Below are positions 1-8,508 of a stretch of 34,738 nt of DNA, one piece after another (position 1 is the stretch's first letter; each line of letters begins with the position of its first letter). Below the pieces are notes generated by a model. That model saw only the letters and a program-made list of their open reading frames with translations, was not told where the DNA came from and did no database searches. This stretch comes from JBNARI01 sp049718765 (GTDB lineage: Bacteria > Bacillota > Sulfobacillia > DUMF01), in contig JBNARI010000021.1 in the NCBI GenBank assembly GCA_049718765.1, positions 1-34,738 of the forward strand, read 5' to 3'. A program made the position numbers and the translations under genes.

Positions 1-897
1 CCGCAAACACCTCTCGTCCAATCGAGTTTGGCAACAGCCCCCCTGTAGTGGCCAGCCTGAGGGGAAACGTCTCAAGTCTGCACGCCTGAAGGTCCATTCG
101 GGAGTAACCAGTGCGTCTCCGAAATCCGCTTCAAACCACGGGCTGAGTCCCTGGTTCACCTGATTTGCAAGCACGTGGATCTCCTGTGCAGGCATGTAGC
201 TCTGGGCAAGGATTATGAGTTTCTTCCCGGTAACTCTGTCCCGAGCAAGGTCAACCACAATTACCGCGTGTCCCTGATCAACAAACACGTCTCCAATCCA
301 CACCTCGTTCACCGCAACCGGGACAAGCTGCCTCCTCAGGGATACCGTGTTGGCGTAGGCGAACACCATATCCAGATACTCCCGGAAACTTGTGTAGTTG
401 TTGGATTTCCACGACCTCTTGACCCAGCGACAGGTGTTGCCTTCCACCCAAATGCGATACCCTTCCATCCATTTTGCGTATTCTGCCCTGAAGCCGTTGG
501 CAAACTCAAACCAAATCTCGTTGAACCTACCTTGACCGTACAGGTACTCTGCCCTCAAGCGCATCACAGCGTCGGCACATTGTTGAAGGTCCCTTGTGCC
601 AATGTCCATCTGGACCACAGCCTCATAAGCTCCAGCATTGGGCTTGACGCGGCCATCGTAATACCTCACCTCCGAGCCATGGGGCTTGAGGGGCAAGTTC
701 CTCAAGTAGTGCGCAAACGACCCCTCAGACACCTCCACTCTTTCAAATCCCTGGGGCACTTGGAACCTCTCCCCTATGGTGCCACCAGCGAGGTTAAGCC
801 AAGCTTTCTGGGCTTCCCTTTCTGGAGCAGCTGCTCGCTGGGGCGCGCAAGACGCAACCACCACAGCAAGCACCAATGCCAGCCAGACCCTTACCAT
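1..897 (-). CDS. DUF4846 family lipoprotein (3' end beyond window)
   Basis: The frame is open from an ATG at 897 to the window edge (299 codons), so the stop is not seen. An AGAGGTAA ribosome site precedes the ATG. The N-terminus is a lipoprotein signal: a hydrophobic stretch ending in VASC, with Cys18 as the lipidated residue, so the protein should be anchored outside the membrane. The body matches the DUF4846 family as I know it: FQVPQGFERV, LPLKPHGSEVRYYDG, RDLQQCADAVMRLRAEYLY, and near the end GDALVTPEWTF. The last 22 or so codons run past the usual family end, so the true stop is probably close to the edge. It lies 27 bases after the YhaN-like gene and is likely co-transcribed with it. 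The function of DUF4846 is unknown to me. Confidence 0.85.
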   Translation of the reverse strand, partial: MVRVWLALVLAVVVASCAPQRAAAPEREAQKAWLNLAGGTIGERFQVPQGFERVEVSEGSFAHYLRNLPLKPHGSEVRYYDGRVKPNAGAYEAVVQMDIGTRDLQQCADAVMRLRAEYLYGQGRFNEIWFEFANGFRAEYAKWMEGYRIWVEGNTCRWVKRSWKSNNYTSFREYLDMVFAYANTVSLRRQLVPVAVNEVWIGDVFVDQGHAVIVVDLARDRVTGKKLIILAQSYMPAQEIHVLANQVNQGLSPWFEADFGDALVTPEWTFRRADLRRFPSGWPLQGGCCQTRLDERCLR

Positions 898-924
898 ACT
901 GGATTACCTCTCTGTTCCGGAAGC

Positions 925-3513
925 TTAACCAAGCTCGATCAGCTGTGCGTGCGACCACCTGCAAAGTTGCTCGGCCAGCCACCTGTGGCAAGTGAAGAAG
1001 AAAACCTGGCGTATCTTGCTCACTTCAACGAGGAGGTTCAAACCCTGGACAGTCCTCATTTCATCCCAGTTTACGAAAGCCTCGTCTAGCAGCAAGGGCA
1101 GCCTTTCCCATCCAGCGTCCAAGTGGTCAAGCATGGCTAGTCTCAGGGACAGGAACGTCTGCTCAAGAGTACCCCTGCTGAGGGGCGGGCAAGCCTCAAT
1201 GAGGCGTTGGGTGAGCGCTTCCTTAAGCAAGATACCTGGCTTGCCGTCTTCTCGAGCAAACACTTTGGTGTACTTCCCCTGAGTGATCCTTTCCACGTAC
1301 GCGCTGGCCCTCTGCAACACGTCAGGCTGGTGCTCCTCCCTGAACTGCTTGTCAGCTAGTTCCAGCAGGCGTTTCAGCAGCAGTAGCCTGTCCCGGCGGA
1401 TCGTAGCCGCCTGTCGCTGTTCTTCGAGGTACTGGGTTTCCCCTTCAATCTCGTCGATCCCAGGGAATTTGTGACGTTGGACCAATTCCGCCCTTATATC
1501 TGCCACACGCTGTTGAGTTTGGCTAAGGTCCGTGTCAATTTGAGCCAGTTCAACCTTCAGCTTGTCCCGTTCTTCCGCAGCCATGGAAGCCTTCTGGCGG
1601 AGCGCCTCCGGGTCTCCCATGGTCCGGCGGATTTCCTCCAGGAGAGCCTGAGCCTGCAGGTACAGGCCCCTCCGGCGCTCAAGACTGCGGAGTTTGTCTT
1701 CCACACTGTCGCCTGGCAAACCTGCGAATCTGTCCAGAAGGCGTTGCCTTTCGGTCTGCAGACGCTGTATTGCTTCGTCCACTTTGGCCAGTTCCCGCGT
1801 GAGGCCCTCTACCGCCTGCCTTGCTGACACAGCCAACCTTTCGCGGTCTCTCGCCCGGGACAAGCGCTGGGTCAGGAACCCAATCGTCGCCACTGGGTCA
1901 CCTTCAGCGGCCCCAGTGCCCGATACCCCCAGAACCGCTGCTAAGTGTTGGACCCGCGACTTTAAATCCTGGACCGTTTGGGTCACAGAGTTGTAAGACC
2001 TCTCAGCTTCAGCCAGCCTCTCCCACAAGTCCCTCACCCTGGTGATGTCCAGAATCAGGCCTTCGTCTGGCTGAAGGATCCTCTGGCGGGAGATGGGCAA
2101 GTCCCGCAGGTAGGAGGCCAGGCATTCCCTTGCGGACTGCAAGCTTGCCGTAGCCTGCGCCAACCGCCTGCGCAGTACCACGTGGTGGGCCAAAGCCAGC
2201 AGCAGAAGGAGAGCTGCACCCCCAGCCAAGCCCAATGCGCCTGGAACCCCCAAGGCTGCCACCAGGACAACTGCGAAAGCACCAGCGCAATACAACGCGG
2301 ACCGCCTTACCTCAGCCCCGACGTTCCGGCAGTGTTGGTCCCCTTGCTTGACGGCTTCAATCCTCCGTCGGAGTTCCCTCTCGTCTATGTCCCAAACCCG
2401 TCGTGCGATCTCCCTGTCCCACGCTGCCCCAAACGCCCTACGCGTTTGTGCCTCGAGCTCGGCCACCATACGACTGATTGTCTCCCGCTTATCCACCAAC
2501 TCGCGCCCCACCTTAATCAGGTATTCCTTGAAACCCCCCAGCTCGGAAATCTCCGCCTCGTGCTGGATTACCAGCGCGTCTGATGGGGAATACGCCTCAA
2601 CAACTTCCTGGTTCCGCCCAATCGCCCCTTCGATCTCCCGGCGCCTGGCCACAAGTCTCTCAATGTCGCCATTGAGACTGTGCCAGGATCCCAGAAGGTC
2701 TCGGGGCAAGTCTGCAAATGACTCCACATCTCCTGCCTCCTGAAGCAGGGAATCCACTCGTTCAAGTCCCAGGTGAACCTGAGCCAGCCGCTCCACGTCC
2801 TCAATTGCGGCCTTGATTTGCCTTTGGCGTTGGGATAATTCTTCAGCCCTTGCTGTCAGTGCAGAAAGCTCACCCTGGAGTTCCTGAATGCGCTTCTGGT
2901 TTTGCAGCGCATCATGCCTCTGGGCGTTAAGGCGCCGCAGCTGTTCCCTGATTTGCTTACACAAGGGGTTACCTCGGTTGTCAGGTCGCCATAGCTTGTT
3001 TGCGTCCGACTCAAGCTCTAATATCACCTGGGATAGGGGCCTCATTGTGCCACCGTACCTTCCCCCAAGCAGCTGGTCCTGGATACCTTCCCAGGTGGCT
3101 TTGTCCGGCATACGCAGACGGTCCAAGTTCAGTGTGTAGAGCTCTGCAAAAACCTCTCTGGGCATGAAGGAAACCCACGGCAACGCCGTGTTGCCAATGG
3201 GGAGCGCTCTCCCCCCTTGCACAATGGTCCCTGTCACCCGAGTGCCAATCCGCCTTTCCACAGATATGGGCGCGCCCGAGTCCAAAACCAGCTCGGCCAG
3301 GCAGCGCGCCTCTCCAGAGTCCCAGGCGACGAAAAGTCGCCTAGCCTCGTCGCTTTGGCCGCATCCATACAGGATGAGTTGCACCAGATCGAAAATGGTG
3401 GACTTGCCGCTTTCGTTCCTGCCCAACACCACCACTAGATTTGAAACCAGGTCCGGGCTTTCCCACCTGCCCAAGCACCTGAAGTGAAACGCGCTTAATC
3501 TGGTGAAGCGCAC
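925..3513 (-). CDS. YhaN-like SbcC/SMC-type AAA ATPase
   Basis: A large ATPase of 862 aa of the SbcC/Rad50-like YhaN group, predicted to act with the YhaO-type nuclease encoded just upstream in DNA end processing or repair. Walker A (GRNESGKST) is at residues 31-39. Long coiled-coil-like segments rich in Glu, Arg, Gln and Leu cover about 185-400 and 450-720. The ABC signature (LSRGTLEQ) is at about 778 and Walker B (LPLLLDEAF) at about 805. Between the two coiled-coil arms, at about 405-447, are two hydrophobic stretches that look like a membrane hairpin, a known trait of YhaN proteins; no zinc-hook CxxC is seen there. The start is a GTG preceded by GGGGGGAA, and it overlaps the end of the YhaO-like gene by 19 bases, suggesting translational coupling. 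The exact cellular role is inferred from the family. Confidence 0.9.
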   Translation of the reverse strand: MRFTRLSAFHFRCLGRWESPDLVSNLVVVLGRNESGKSTIFDLVQLILYGCGQSDEARRLFVAWDSGEARCLAELVLDSGAPISVERRIGTRVTGTIVQGGRALPIGNTALPWVSFMPREVFAELYTLNLDRLRMPDKATWEGIQDQLLGGRYGGTMRPLSQVILELESDANKLWRPDNRGNPLCKQIREQLRRLNAQRHDALQNQKRIQELQGELSALTARAEELSQRQRQIKAAIEDVERLAQVHLGLERVDSLLQEAGDVESFADLPRDLLGSWHSLNGDIERLVARRREIEGAIGRNQEVVEAYSPSDALVIQHEAEISELGGFKEYLIKVGRELVDKRETISRMVAELEAQTRRAFGAAWDREIARRVWDIDERELRRRIEAVKQGDQHCRNVGAEVRRSALYCAGAFAVVLVAALGVPGALGLAGGAALLLLLALAHHVVLRRRLAQATASLQSARECLASYLRDLPISRQRILQPDEGLILDITRVRDLWERLAEAERSYNSVTQTVQDLKSRVQHLAAVLGVSGTGAAEGDPVATIGFLTQRLSRARDRERLAVSARQAVEGLTRELAKVDEAIQRLQTERQRLLDRFAGLPGDSVEDKLRSLERRRGLYLQAQALLEEIRRTMGDPEALRQKASMAAEERDKLKVELAQIDTDLSQTQQRVADIRAELVQRHKFPGIDEIEGETQYLEEQRQAATIRRDRLLLLKRLLELADKQFREEHQPDVLQRASAYVERITQGKYTKVFAREDGKPGILLKEALTQRLIEACPPLSRGTLEQTFLSLRLAMLDHLDAGWERLPLLLDEAFVNWDEMRTVQGLNLLVEVSKIRQVFFFTCHRWLAEQLCRWSHAQLIELG

Positions 3514-4757
3514 CCTTCTATTCCCCCCAGCAACCTGGCAAGGCCTTCTGTCTCAATGCCATCCAAGAGCAGTTTAAGGTACGCAAGCTTGTCCCCGGGG
3601 TCGTGGGACTTGAGGCCAGCTAAGGGTTCAGGGGCAAGTTGGAGCAAAAGGTTATCGTCTCCCCGGGCACGCTCAACCAGCCTCAGGAACTCCCCTGCCA
3701 AGCTAGGCGCATTCAAGTAGGGTTCGAGCTTGACCGGGGCATGCACCGAATCCGCACGCACCTCGACGAATTCCATGCGCAATTGGCTGGCCAGATCTTC
3801 AGCCAGTTGTGTCAAATTGTCTTCCTCTTGCAGTTCACGGTACAGTGGACAAGCTCCTTCGAGCTGCACCGTGACGATTGCGGACACGGGTGTTCCGTTT
3901 GCAGCAAGCTGCCGCTCGGCTTCACGTGTGATGGCATTCAAAAGGCTATCAAGGTCGCGCACCTTCTCGAGCCCACTCACCACAACAGTGCACCACACAA
4001 GAGGAGACATACCCCTGAACGTGACATGCACCCCGCCCAAGTCATCTATTTCAACCAGGTAGGCGCCCCGCATGCCTGTCTCCCTTCTGTTCTTGCCTAC
4101 CAAGCTTCCCGGGTATATCCATACCGTGTCTGACCAGTTTTCTGAACGGGTGTGGACGTGCCCCAGGGCCCAGTAAGCGTAGCCTCTGGTCTCTAAATCC
4201 TGCCTGGAGCAGGGCGCGTATCTTTCGTGGTCCTGGCAACCTGAAACGCCCTCCACCAAGGCGTGCACCACACCGATGTTAGGAACGCCCTGCCTCGGAG
4301 CAGGGAACATCTCTACTAGGTTTCTGGCCTCTGCGGCGTTCTCGTGACCCGCCCCTGTCACAACCGCGACACAACGGCCATCGAGCGCCACTTCCCAGGA
4401 AGAGGGCATCCAACTATTGAACACTACAACGTTCTCCGGCCAGCGGATGGAGCTTAACCTGTACCCGCTGCCGTAAGGGTCGTGGTTTCCAGGGGCGTAG
4501 AACACCCGAACGCCGTGCTCCTTCAAACGAGCCAGTTCCTGAATGAGTAGCCTTTCCGTAGCAAAGCTTAGGGACTGGCTGTCGAAGAGGTCGCCCGCAA
4601 TCAGCAAGGCATGAGCCCGCTCTTTGATGGCAGTCTCAACGCAGCACTGGAAAGCGGAGCGCACTGCATCCCTCAGCGCCTGGCGCATCCTGTTCCCCCT
4701 GGCACAAAAGGGGCTGTCCAGGTGGACGTCAGCCACATGCACAAACCTGAAAGACAT
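3495..4757 (-). CDS. YhaO-like metallophosphoesterase (Mre11/SbcD type nuclease)
   Basis: A 420-aa calcineurin-like phosphoesterase of the Mre11/SbcD class. The metal-binding motifs are present in order: DVH at 10-12, GDLFD at 55-59, GNHD at 90-93, and GHVH at about 200. It probably forms the nuclease subunit of a complex with the YhaN-like ATPase, whose start it overlaps. The C-terminal 150 residues would be the capping and partner-binding region. The ATG start lies 6 bases after the stop of the PP-loop gene upstream, so the genes form one transcription unit. In Bacillus the pair is yhaO-yhaN; orthology here rests on motif order and gene neighbourhood, not on an alignment. Confidence 0.92.
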   Translation of the reverse strand: MSFRFVHVADVHLDSPFCARGNRMRQALRDAVRSAFQCCVETAIKERAHALLIAGDLFDSQSLSFATERLLIQELARLKEHGVRVFYAPGNHDPYGSGYRLSSIRWPENVVVFNSWMPSSWEVALDGRCVAVVTGAGHENAAEARNLVEMFPAPRQGVPNIGVVHALVEGVSGCQDHERYAPCSRQDLETRGYAYWALGHVHTRSENWSDTVWIYPGSLVGKNRRETGMRGAYLVEIDDLGGVHVTFRGMSPLVWCTVVVSGLEKVRDLDSLLNAITREAERQLAANGTPVSAIVTVQLEGACPLYRELQEEDNLTQLAEDLASQLRMEFVEVRADSVHAPVKLEPYLNAPSLAGEFLRLVERARGDDNLLLQLAPEPLAGLKSHDPGDKLAYLKLLLDGIETEGLARLLGGIEGCASPD

Positions 4758-4763
4758 GGTCGC

Positions 4764-5420
4764 TCACCACTCCAGGATTTCCAGTCTAAAGTGACCTTGG
4801 AAGTATACGGGTACAGCTCTCTTCACTGTTAGCTCTTGGCTGAAACCAGGGCCTGCCAAGACCAAGGTATGGTATTCACCGGCCTCTCCGCAAGGCGAAA
4901 AGCCCTTTCGCTGGGCTTCACGGATCAGCCGGGGTACCGTGCTGCTGTCCACTGGCCTTCCCAGCCAGCCAAGGTCGAGGGATTTGCAGTCAACCGAAAT
5001 CACTATCCCGCGGAACCCCAAGTCCACGAACTCGTTCAATATCTCCTCCTGTACGCAACCCCAAAGGGGCAGCCTTGCCTTCATTTTCACAGCGGCACAC
5101 ACCCGCTCCACCCAGTCCCTGTGATCCACAAGGTCTATGTCCCCAAACACTCCACCCACCACGCCTTTGGAAGCCAGCTCGTCCAATGCCCCCTTGAACT
5201 GCTCCTCGTAACGCTCCCAAGACGTCTCCACCGCCACCAGTTCGAGGCCGAGGGATTCCACTTGCTTGCGCACAAGGCCCAGTGGCAAACCGTGAGCAGC
5301 AGTGTAGCCTCCCTCATGGGTGGTAAGGGCAAACCTCACTGGAAGCCCCTCTTGTCTTGCCTTCCACAGGGCAAGGCAGGAGTCCTTGCCACCGCTCCAG
5401 GACACAAACCACACGCACAT
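4764..5420 (-). CDS. Dph6-like PP-loop ATP pyrophosphatase
   Basis: A 218-aa adenine-nucleotide alpha-hydrolase of the diphthine--ammonia ligase (Dph6/MJ0570) family. The PP-loop SGGKDS is at residues 9-14, followed by the family blocks ALTTHEGGYTAAHG, GVVFGDI-like VFGDIDLVDHRDWVE and CGEAGEYHTLV near the C-terminus. Bacteria lack diphthamide, so the true substrate of bacterial members is unknown; an ATP-dependent amidation of some small molecule or protein is plausible. I set the start at the ATG at 5420, which follows AAGGGGGTG. A longer frame upstream would run back across the metX promoter and riboswitch region and has no family resemblance. It is the first gene of the minus-strand operon with the YhaO/YhaN pair, an unusual association. 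Confidence 0.85.
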   Translation of the reverse strand: MCVWFVSWSGGKDSCLALWKARQEGLPVRFALTTHEGGYTAAHGLPLGLVRKQVESLGLELVAVETSWERYEEQFKGALDELASKGVVGGVFGDIDLVDHRDWVERVCAAVKMKARLPLWGCVQEEILNEFVDLGFRGIVISVDCKSLDLGWLGRPVDSSTVPRLIREAQRKGFSPCGEAGEYHTLVLAGPGFSQELTVKRAVPVYFQGHFRLEILEW

Positions 5421-5511
5421 CACCCCCTTATGGTTACTAAGTAGGTTTTCTCGAGGGTTGTGAGGGTTCCTGCTTATGAGCCCCCAGTCCGGGGGTCCGG
5501 CCAAAAGCTGC

Positions 5512-5541
5512 TTGACACTTGCTTGCATTGCACGGTATACT
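5512..5541 (+). promoter_or_regulatory. Sigma-A promoter of the metX-metY operon
   Basis: TTGACA at 5512-5517 and TATACT at 5536-5541 are separated by 18 bases. Transcription would begin near 5548, just before the SAM riboswitch. Confidence 0.85.
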
Positions 5542-5562
5542 ACGGGCAACCGAATAGTACGT

Positions 5563-5666
5563 CTCTTATCGAGAGAGGCGGAGGGACTGGCCCAATGAAG
5601 CCCGGCAACCACCGGCTATGCTGGAAGGGTGCCAAATCCTGCAGGATCATTCCTGAGAGATAAGAG
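5563..5666 (+). promoter_or_regulatory. SAM-I riboswitch (S-box leader)
   Basis: The closing helix CTCTTATC (5563) pairs with GATAAGAG (ending 5666). Inside are the S-box landmarks: GAGGCGGAGGGACTGGCCC, then GAAGCCCGGCAACC, GGTGCCAAATCC and the distal hairpin. With SAM bound, the downstream terminator should form and shut off metX-metY. The location, directly before methionine biosynthesis genes, fits the class. Confidence 0.96.
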
Positions 5667-5681
5667 GGCGTTTGAGTGTAA

Positions 5682-5713
5682 CCCCCTTCTTTCAGGAAGG
5701 GGATTTTAGTTTA
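5682..5713 (+). terminator. Riboswitch-controlled intrinsic terminator
   Basis: CCCCTTC at 5683-5689 pairs with GAAGGGG at 5696-5702, followed by the T-rich run ATTTTAGTTT. It lies 16 bases after the S-box closing helix and 21 bases before metX, the usual position of the expression platform. Confidence 0.9.
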
Positions 5714-5733
5714 CTTACCACGGAGGTCCAGCA

Positions 5734-6894
5734 ATGGCGGTAGAATCAAGAGAGCTGCTCCCCTGGGACCACCCGCTACAGCCCGAATTCCAACAAATCG
5801 AGCTCCTGCCAAAACCAGCGCTCAGGCTGGACTGTGGCAAGGTTTTGGGCAAGATAACTGTGGCTTACGAGACGTTTGGCCAGCTTGCCCCAGATGGCAG
5901 CAATGCAGTGCTGGTAACTCATTCCCTTACGGCTGACTCTCACGTCAGCCGAGGTAACTCACTTAGGGCAGGCTGGTGGGAGGGAATTGTTGGCCCAGGA
6001 AAGGTCATAGATACCCGCAAGTACTTTGTGGTGTGTTCCAACGTGCTTGGGGGGTGCAGTGGTACCACGGGGCCCTGTTCTCCCCACCCCCAGGACAACA
6101 AGCCCTATGGCATGAGGTTCCCTCCGGTGACCATTCGGGACATGGTGAGGGTCCAAAAGGCCCTGCTGGACAGCCTGGGAATCAAAAGCCTCAGGCTTGT
6201 GGTTGGTGGCTCAATGGGTGGCATGCAGGCGCTGGAATGGGCAATCATGTATCCGGACATGGTGGAAAACGCCATGGTGATTGCCTGTCCGGCCGCCCAA
6301 CAGTCTCAGGCAATAGCGTTCAATGAAGTGATGAGGCGTGCCATCATGATGGACCCCGCATGGAAAGAGGGAAAGTACAGCCTCGGTGAAGGCCCGCGAC
6401 TGGGTTTGGGGCTAGCGCGGATGGTAGGAATGATCACGTACCACAGTCACTTATCCATGGACATGAGGTTCGGCAGGCAAAGAGTGCCGGGAGGTCCTGA
6501 CGGCTTGGCTTGGGCGGGCTTGAAAGGCAAGACAGTGTTTCAGGTCGAAAGCTACCTGCAGCATCAAGCGGAAAAGATAAACAGGCGGTTTGACGCCAAC
6601 AGTTACATATACCTCACGAGAGCCATGGATATGCACGACATTGGAGAGGACCGCGGGGGCATTCGCGAAGCACTCAGGGCAGTGAAGGCAAGGCTATTGG
6701 TGGTGGGAATTTCCACTGACATTTTGTATCCCCTGGCGCTCGTGGAAAGCCTGTACAGAGAGGCGCTAGCTGCTGGCGTGGACGCCCACTACGAAGTGAT
6801 AGAATCGCCCCACGGTCATGACGCGTTCCTGGTAGACATCGAAGCGACTGAGAGGGTCATGTCAAACTTGCTGAGAAAGGGTGAACTGATTTGA
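5734..6894 (+). CDS. metX: Homoserine O-acetyltransferase
   Basis: A 386-aa alpha/beta-hydrolase that acetylates homoserine with acetyl-CoA, the first committed step toward homocysteine by direct sulfhydrylation. The catalytic triad is visible: Ser160 in GGSMGGMQ, Asp329 in ISTDILYP and His362 in SPHGHDAF. The N-terminal oxyanion region HSLTADSH replaces the more common HALTGDAH. The ATG follows a CGGAGG ribosome site. It is controlled by the SAM-I riboswitch immediately upstream and overlaps metY by 4 bases. Succinyl- versus acetyl-CoA preference cannot be proved by eye; the assignment follows the MetXA family and the metY partner. Confidence 0.95.
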   Translation: MAVESRELLPWDHPLQPEFQQIELLPKPALRLDCGKVLGKITVAYETFGQLAPDGSNAVLVTHSLTADSHVSRGNSLRAGWWEGIVGPGKVIDTRKYFVVCSNVLGGCSGTTGPCSPHPQDNKPYGMRFPPVTIRDMVRVQKALLDSLGIKSLRLVVGGSMGGMQALEWAIMYPDMVENAMVIACPAAQQSQAIAFNEVMRRAIMMDPAWKEGKYSLGEGPRLGLGLARMVGMITYHSHLSMDMRFGRQRVPGGPDGLAWAGLKGKTVFQVESYLQHQAEKINRRFDANSYIYLTRAMDMHDIGEDRGGIREALRAVKARLLVVGISTDILYPLALVESLYREALAAGVDAHYEVIESPHGHDAFLVDIEATERVMSNLLRKGELI

Positions 6895-8165
6895 CTGATA
6901 ACTATCTGGGTTTGGGTACCAAGTGTGTTCACAGCGGCTGCGACCCACGAAGCAATTCAGCTGGCGCCACTATGGTACCCGTTTATCAAACTACTGGGTA
7001 TGTCTTCCAAGACAGCGCCCACGCGGCCGCGCTGTTCAACCTGGAAGCGGAAGGTCACATATACTCGAGGATTAGCAACCCCACTGTGGAAGCTTTCGAG
7101 ATGAAAGTAGCCCAACTCGAGGGCGGCAAAGCTGCAGTGGCCTTCGCCTCGGGCATGGCAGCGATATTTGCTGCCGCGCTCAACCTGGCTGCGCCAGGCG
7201 AAGAGATCGTGAGTTCCCCCAACCTTTACGGTGGAACCTACACCCTGTTTACAACTGATTTGGCCAGACTAGGCATCAAGGTGCTCTTCGCCCCTTCCAC
7301 CAAAATCGAAGACGTGGAGAAGCTCATAACCCCCAAGACCAGGGCGCTTTACGCTGAGGTCATCGGCAACCCAAGGTTGGACGTGCTAGACATCAAGGCA
7401 TGGGCCTACCTTGCCCATTCCCACGGTATCCCGTTGGTCGTGGACAGCACCTTCGCAACGCCTTGCCTGTGCAGGCCCATAGAACACGGCGCAGATATTG
7501 TTATCCATTCCACCACCAAGTTCATCGGTGGGCACGGGCTGGTAATTGGCGGCATAGTGGTGGACTCCGGCAGGTTTGACTGGTGCTCTGGAGGCTTCAA
7601 GCAGTTCTGTCAGCCCGAACCGGCCTACCACAACGTGGTGTTTGCAGAGCGATTCGAAGCGCCTTTTGCAGCAAGGCTTAGGAGCATCTTGCTGCGGGAT
7701 TTAGGCGCATGCCTGTCCCCATTCAATGCCTTCTTGCTCATGGTGGGGACGGAGACGCTCCACTTGAGGATGGAACGCCATTGTGCCAATGCGCAGGCAG
7801 TAGCCCAGTTCCTTGTATCTCATCCCAAAGTTAGCTGGGTCAATTACCCTGGTTTGAGCTCCAACCCATACTTCCAACTGGCACAAAAATACTTGGCAGG
7901 GAAAGGAGGCGCAATCCTCACCTTCGGAGTGAAGGGCGGCAAGGAAGCGGGCGCTCAACTGGTGGACAAGCTCAAGCTAATCAAGCACGTGGCCAACGTT
8001 GGAGACGTGCGTACCCTCATAATCCATCCGGCCAGCACCACCCATCAGCAGCTCACGCCCGAGGAACAAGAAGCAGCAGGAGTCTCCCCGGACCTGCTCA
8101 GGTTGTCTGTGGGCATCGAGGACGCCAGGGACATCATTGCTGACCTGGAGATGGCATTGGGCTAA
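6891..8165 (+). CDS. metY: O-acetylhomoserine sulfhydrylase (homocysteine synthase)
   Basis: A 424-aa PLP enzyme of the Cys/Met metabolism family that makes homocysteine from O-acetylhomoserine and sulfide. The PLP lysine is Lys210 in HSTTKFIGGHG. Other family blocks are SNPTVEAFE at about 62, FASGMAAI at about 85 and the insertion typical of MetY, rather than the shorter MetB/MetC. The start is a TTG whose last two bases are the first two of the metX stop (TTGA overlap), preceded by an AAAGGGTGA ribosome site inside metX. The gene ends 4 bases from the convergent ComEA-like gene, and I see no terminator in that gap. Confidence 0.95.
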   Translation: MTDNYLGLGTKCVHSGCDPRSNSAGATMVPVYQTTGYVFQDSAHAAALFNLEAEGHIYSRISNPTVEAFEMKVAQLEGGKAAVAFASGMAAIFAAALNLAAPGEEIVSSPNLYGGTYTLFTTDLARLGIKVLFAPSTKIEDVEKLITPKTRALYAEVIGNPRLDVLDIKAWAYLAHSHGIPLVVDSTFATPCLCRPIEHGADIVIHSTTKFIGGHGLVIGGIVVDSGRFDWCSGGFKQFCQPEPAYHNVVFAERFEAPFAARLRSILLRDLGACLSPFNAFLLMVGTETLHLRMERHCANAQAVAQFLVSHPKVSWVNYPGLSSNPYFQLAQKYLAGKGGAILTFGVKGGKEAGAQLVDKLKLIKHVANVGDVRTLIIHPASTTHQQLTPEEQEAAGVSPDLLRLSVGIEDARDIIADLEMALG

Positions 8166-8169
8166 GCTT

Positions 8170-8502
8170 TCAGTGCACCACCAGGAAAGGCCTGAGCTTC
8201 GAGAGGAGCTTTTCTCCAACGCCTGGGACTTCCTTCAGCTGTTCAACGCTGTGGAACTTGCCCAGGCGTTCCCTAAATTCCACAATCCTCTGGGCAAGCT
8301 TAGGGCCAATACCCGGTAGGGTTTCAAGCTGTGCAACTGAAGCGGCGTTCAGGTCTAGCGGGGTTGGAACGGAGCGTGTCGGGTCCCAGCTGGCCGGCAC
8401 AGGACCAGCTGGCGCCGGCCAGTTTTGGACCAAAGTCCAAACCCCAGAAAGGCACACGCATATGCAAAGGGCAGCTATGACAGTGTGCTGGTCCTTCCAC
8501 AT
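8170..8502 (-). CDS. ComEA-like helix-hairpin-helix protein
   Basis: A 110-aa protein with one N-terminal membrane segment (about 8-25) and a C-terminal double HhH DNA-binding domain (about 48-108: LDLNAASVAQLETLPGIG, then LKEVPGVGEKLLSKL). This is the DNA-binding half of the competence receptor ComEA. The SLBB domain found between membrane anchor and HhH in many Firmicute ComEA proteins is missing, so this is a short form. No comEB or comEC is visible in the window, so a role in DNA uptake is only inferred. It starts 6 bases after the GNAT gene and is probably in the same transcript; its own ribosome site is weak. Confidence 0.82.
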   Translation of the reverse strand: MWKDQHTVIAALCICVCLSGVWTLVQNWPAPAGPVPASWDPTRSVPTPLDLNAASVAQLETLPGIGPKLAQRIVEFRERLGKFHSVEQLKEVPGVGEKLLSKLRPFLVVH

Positions 8503-8508
8503 ACCGGG

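Noticed and set aside
175..1089. A 304-codon open frame on the plus strand
   Set aside because: It lies opposite the DUF4846 lipoprotein gene, which has family motifs, a lipobox and a ribosome site; the plus-strand product is Pro/His-rich and resembles nothing.
5421..5612. An N-terminal extension of the Dph6-like gene
   Set aside because: It would cover the metX promoter and part of the riboswitch on the other strand and has no family similarity; ATG 5420 has a ribosome site.
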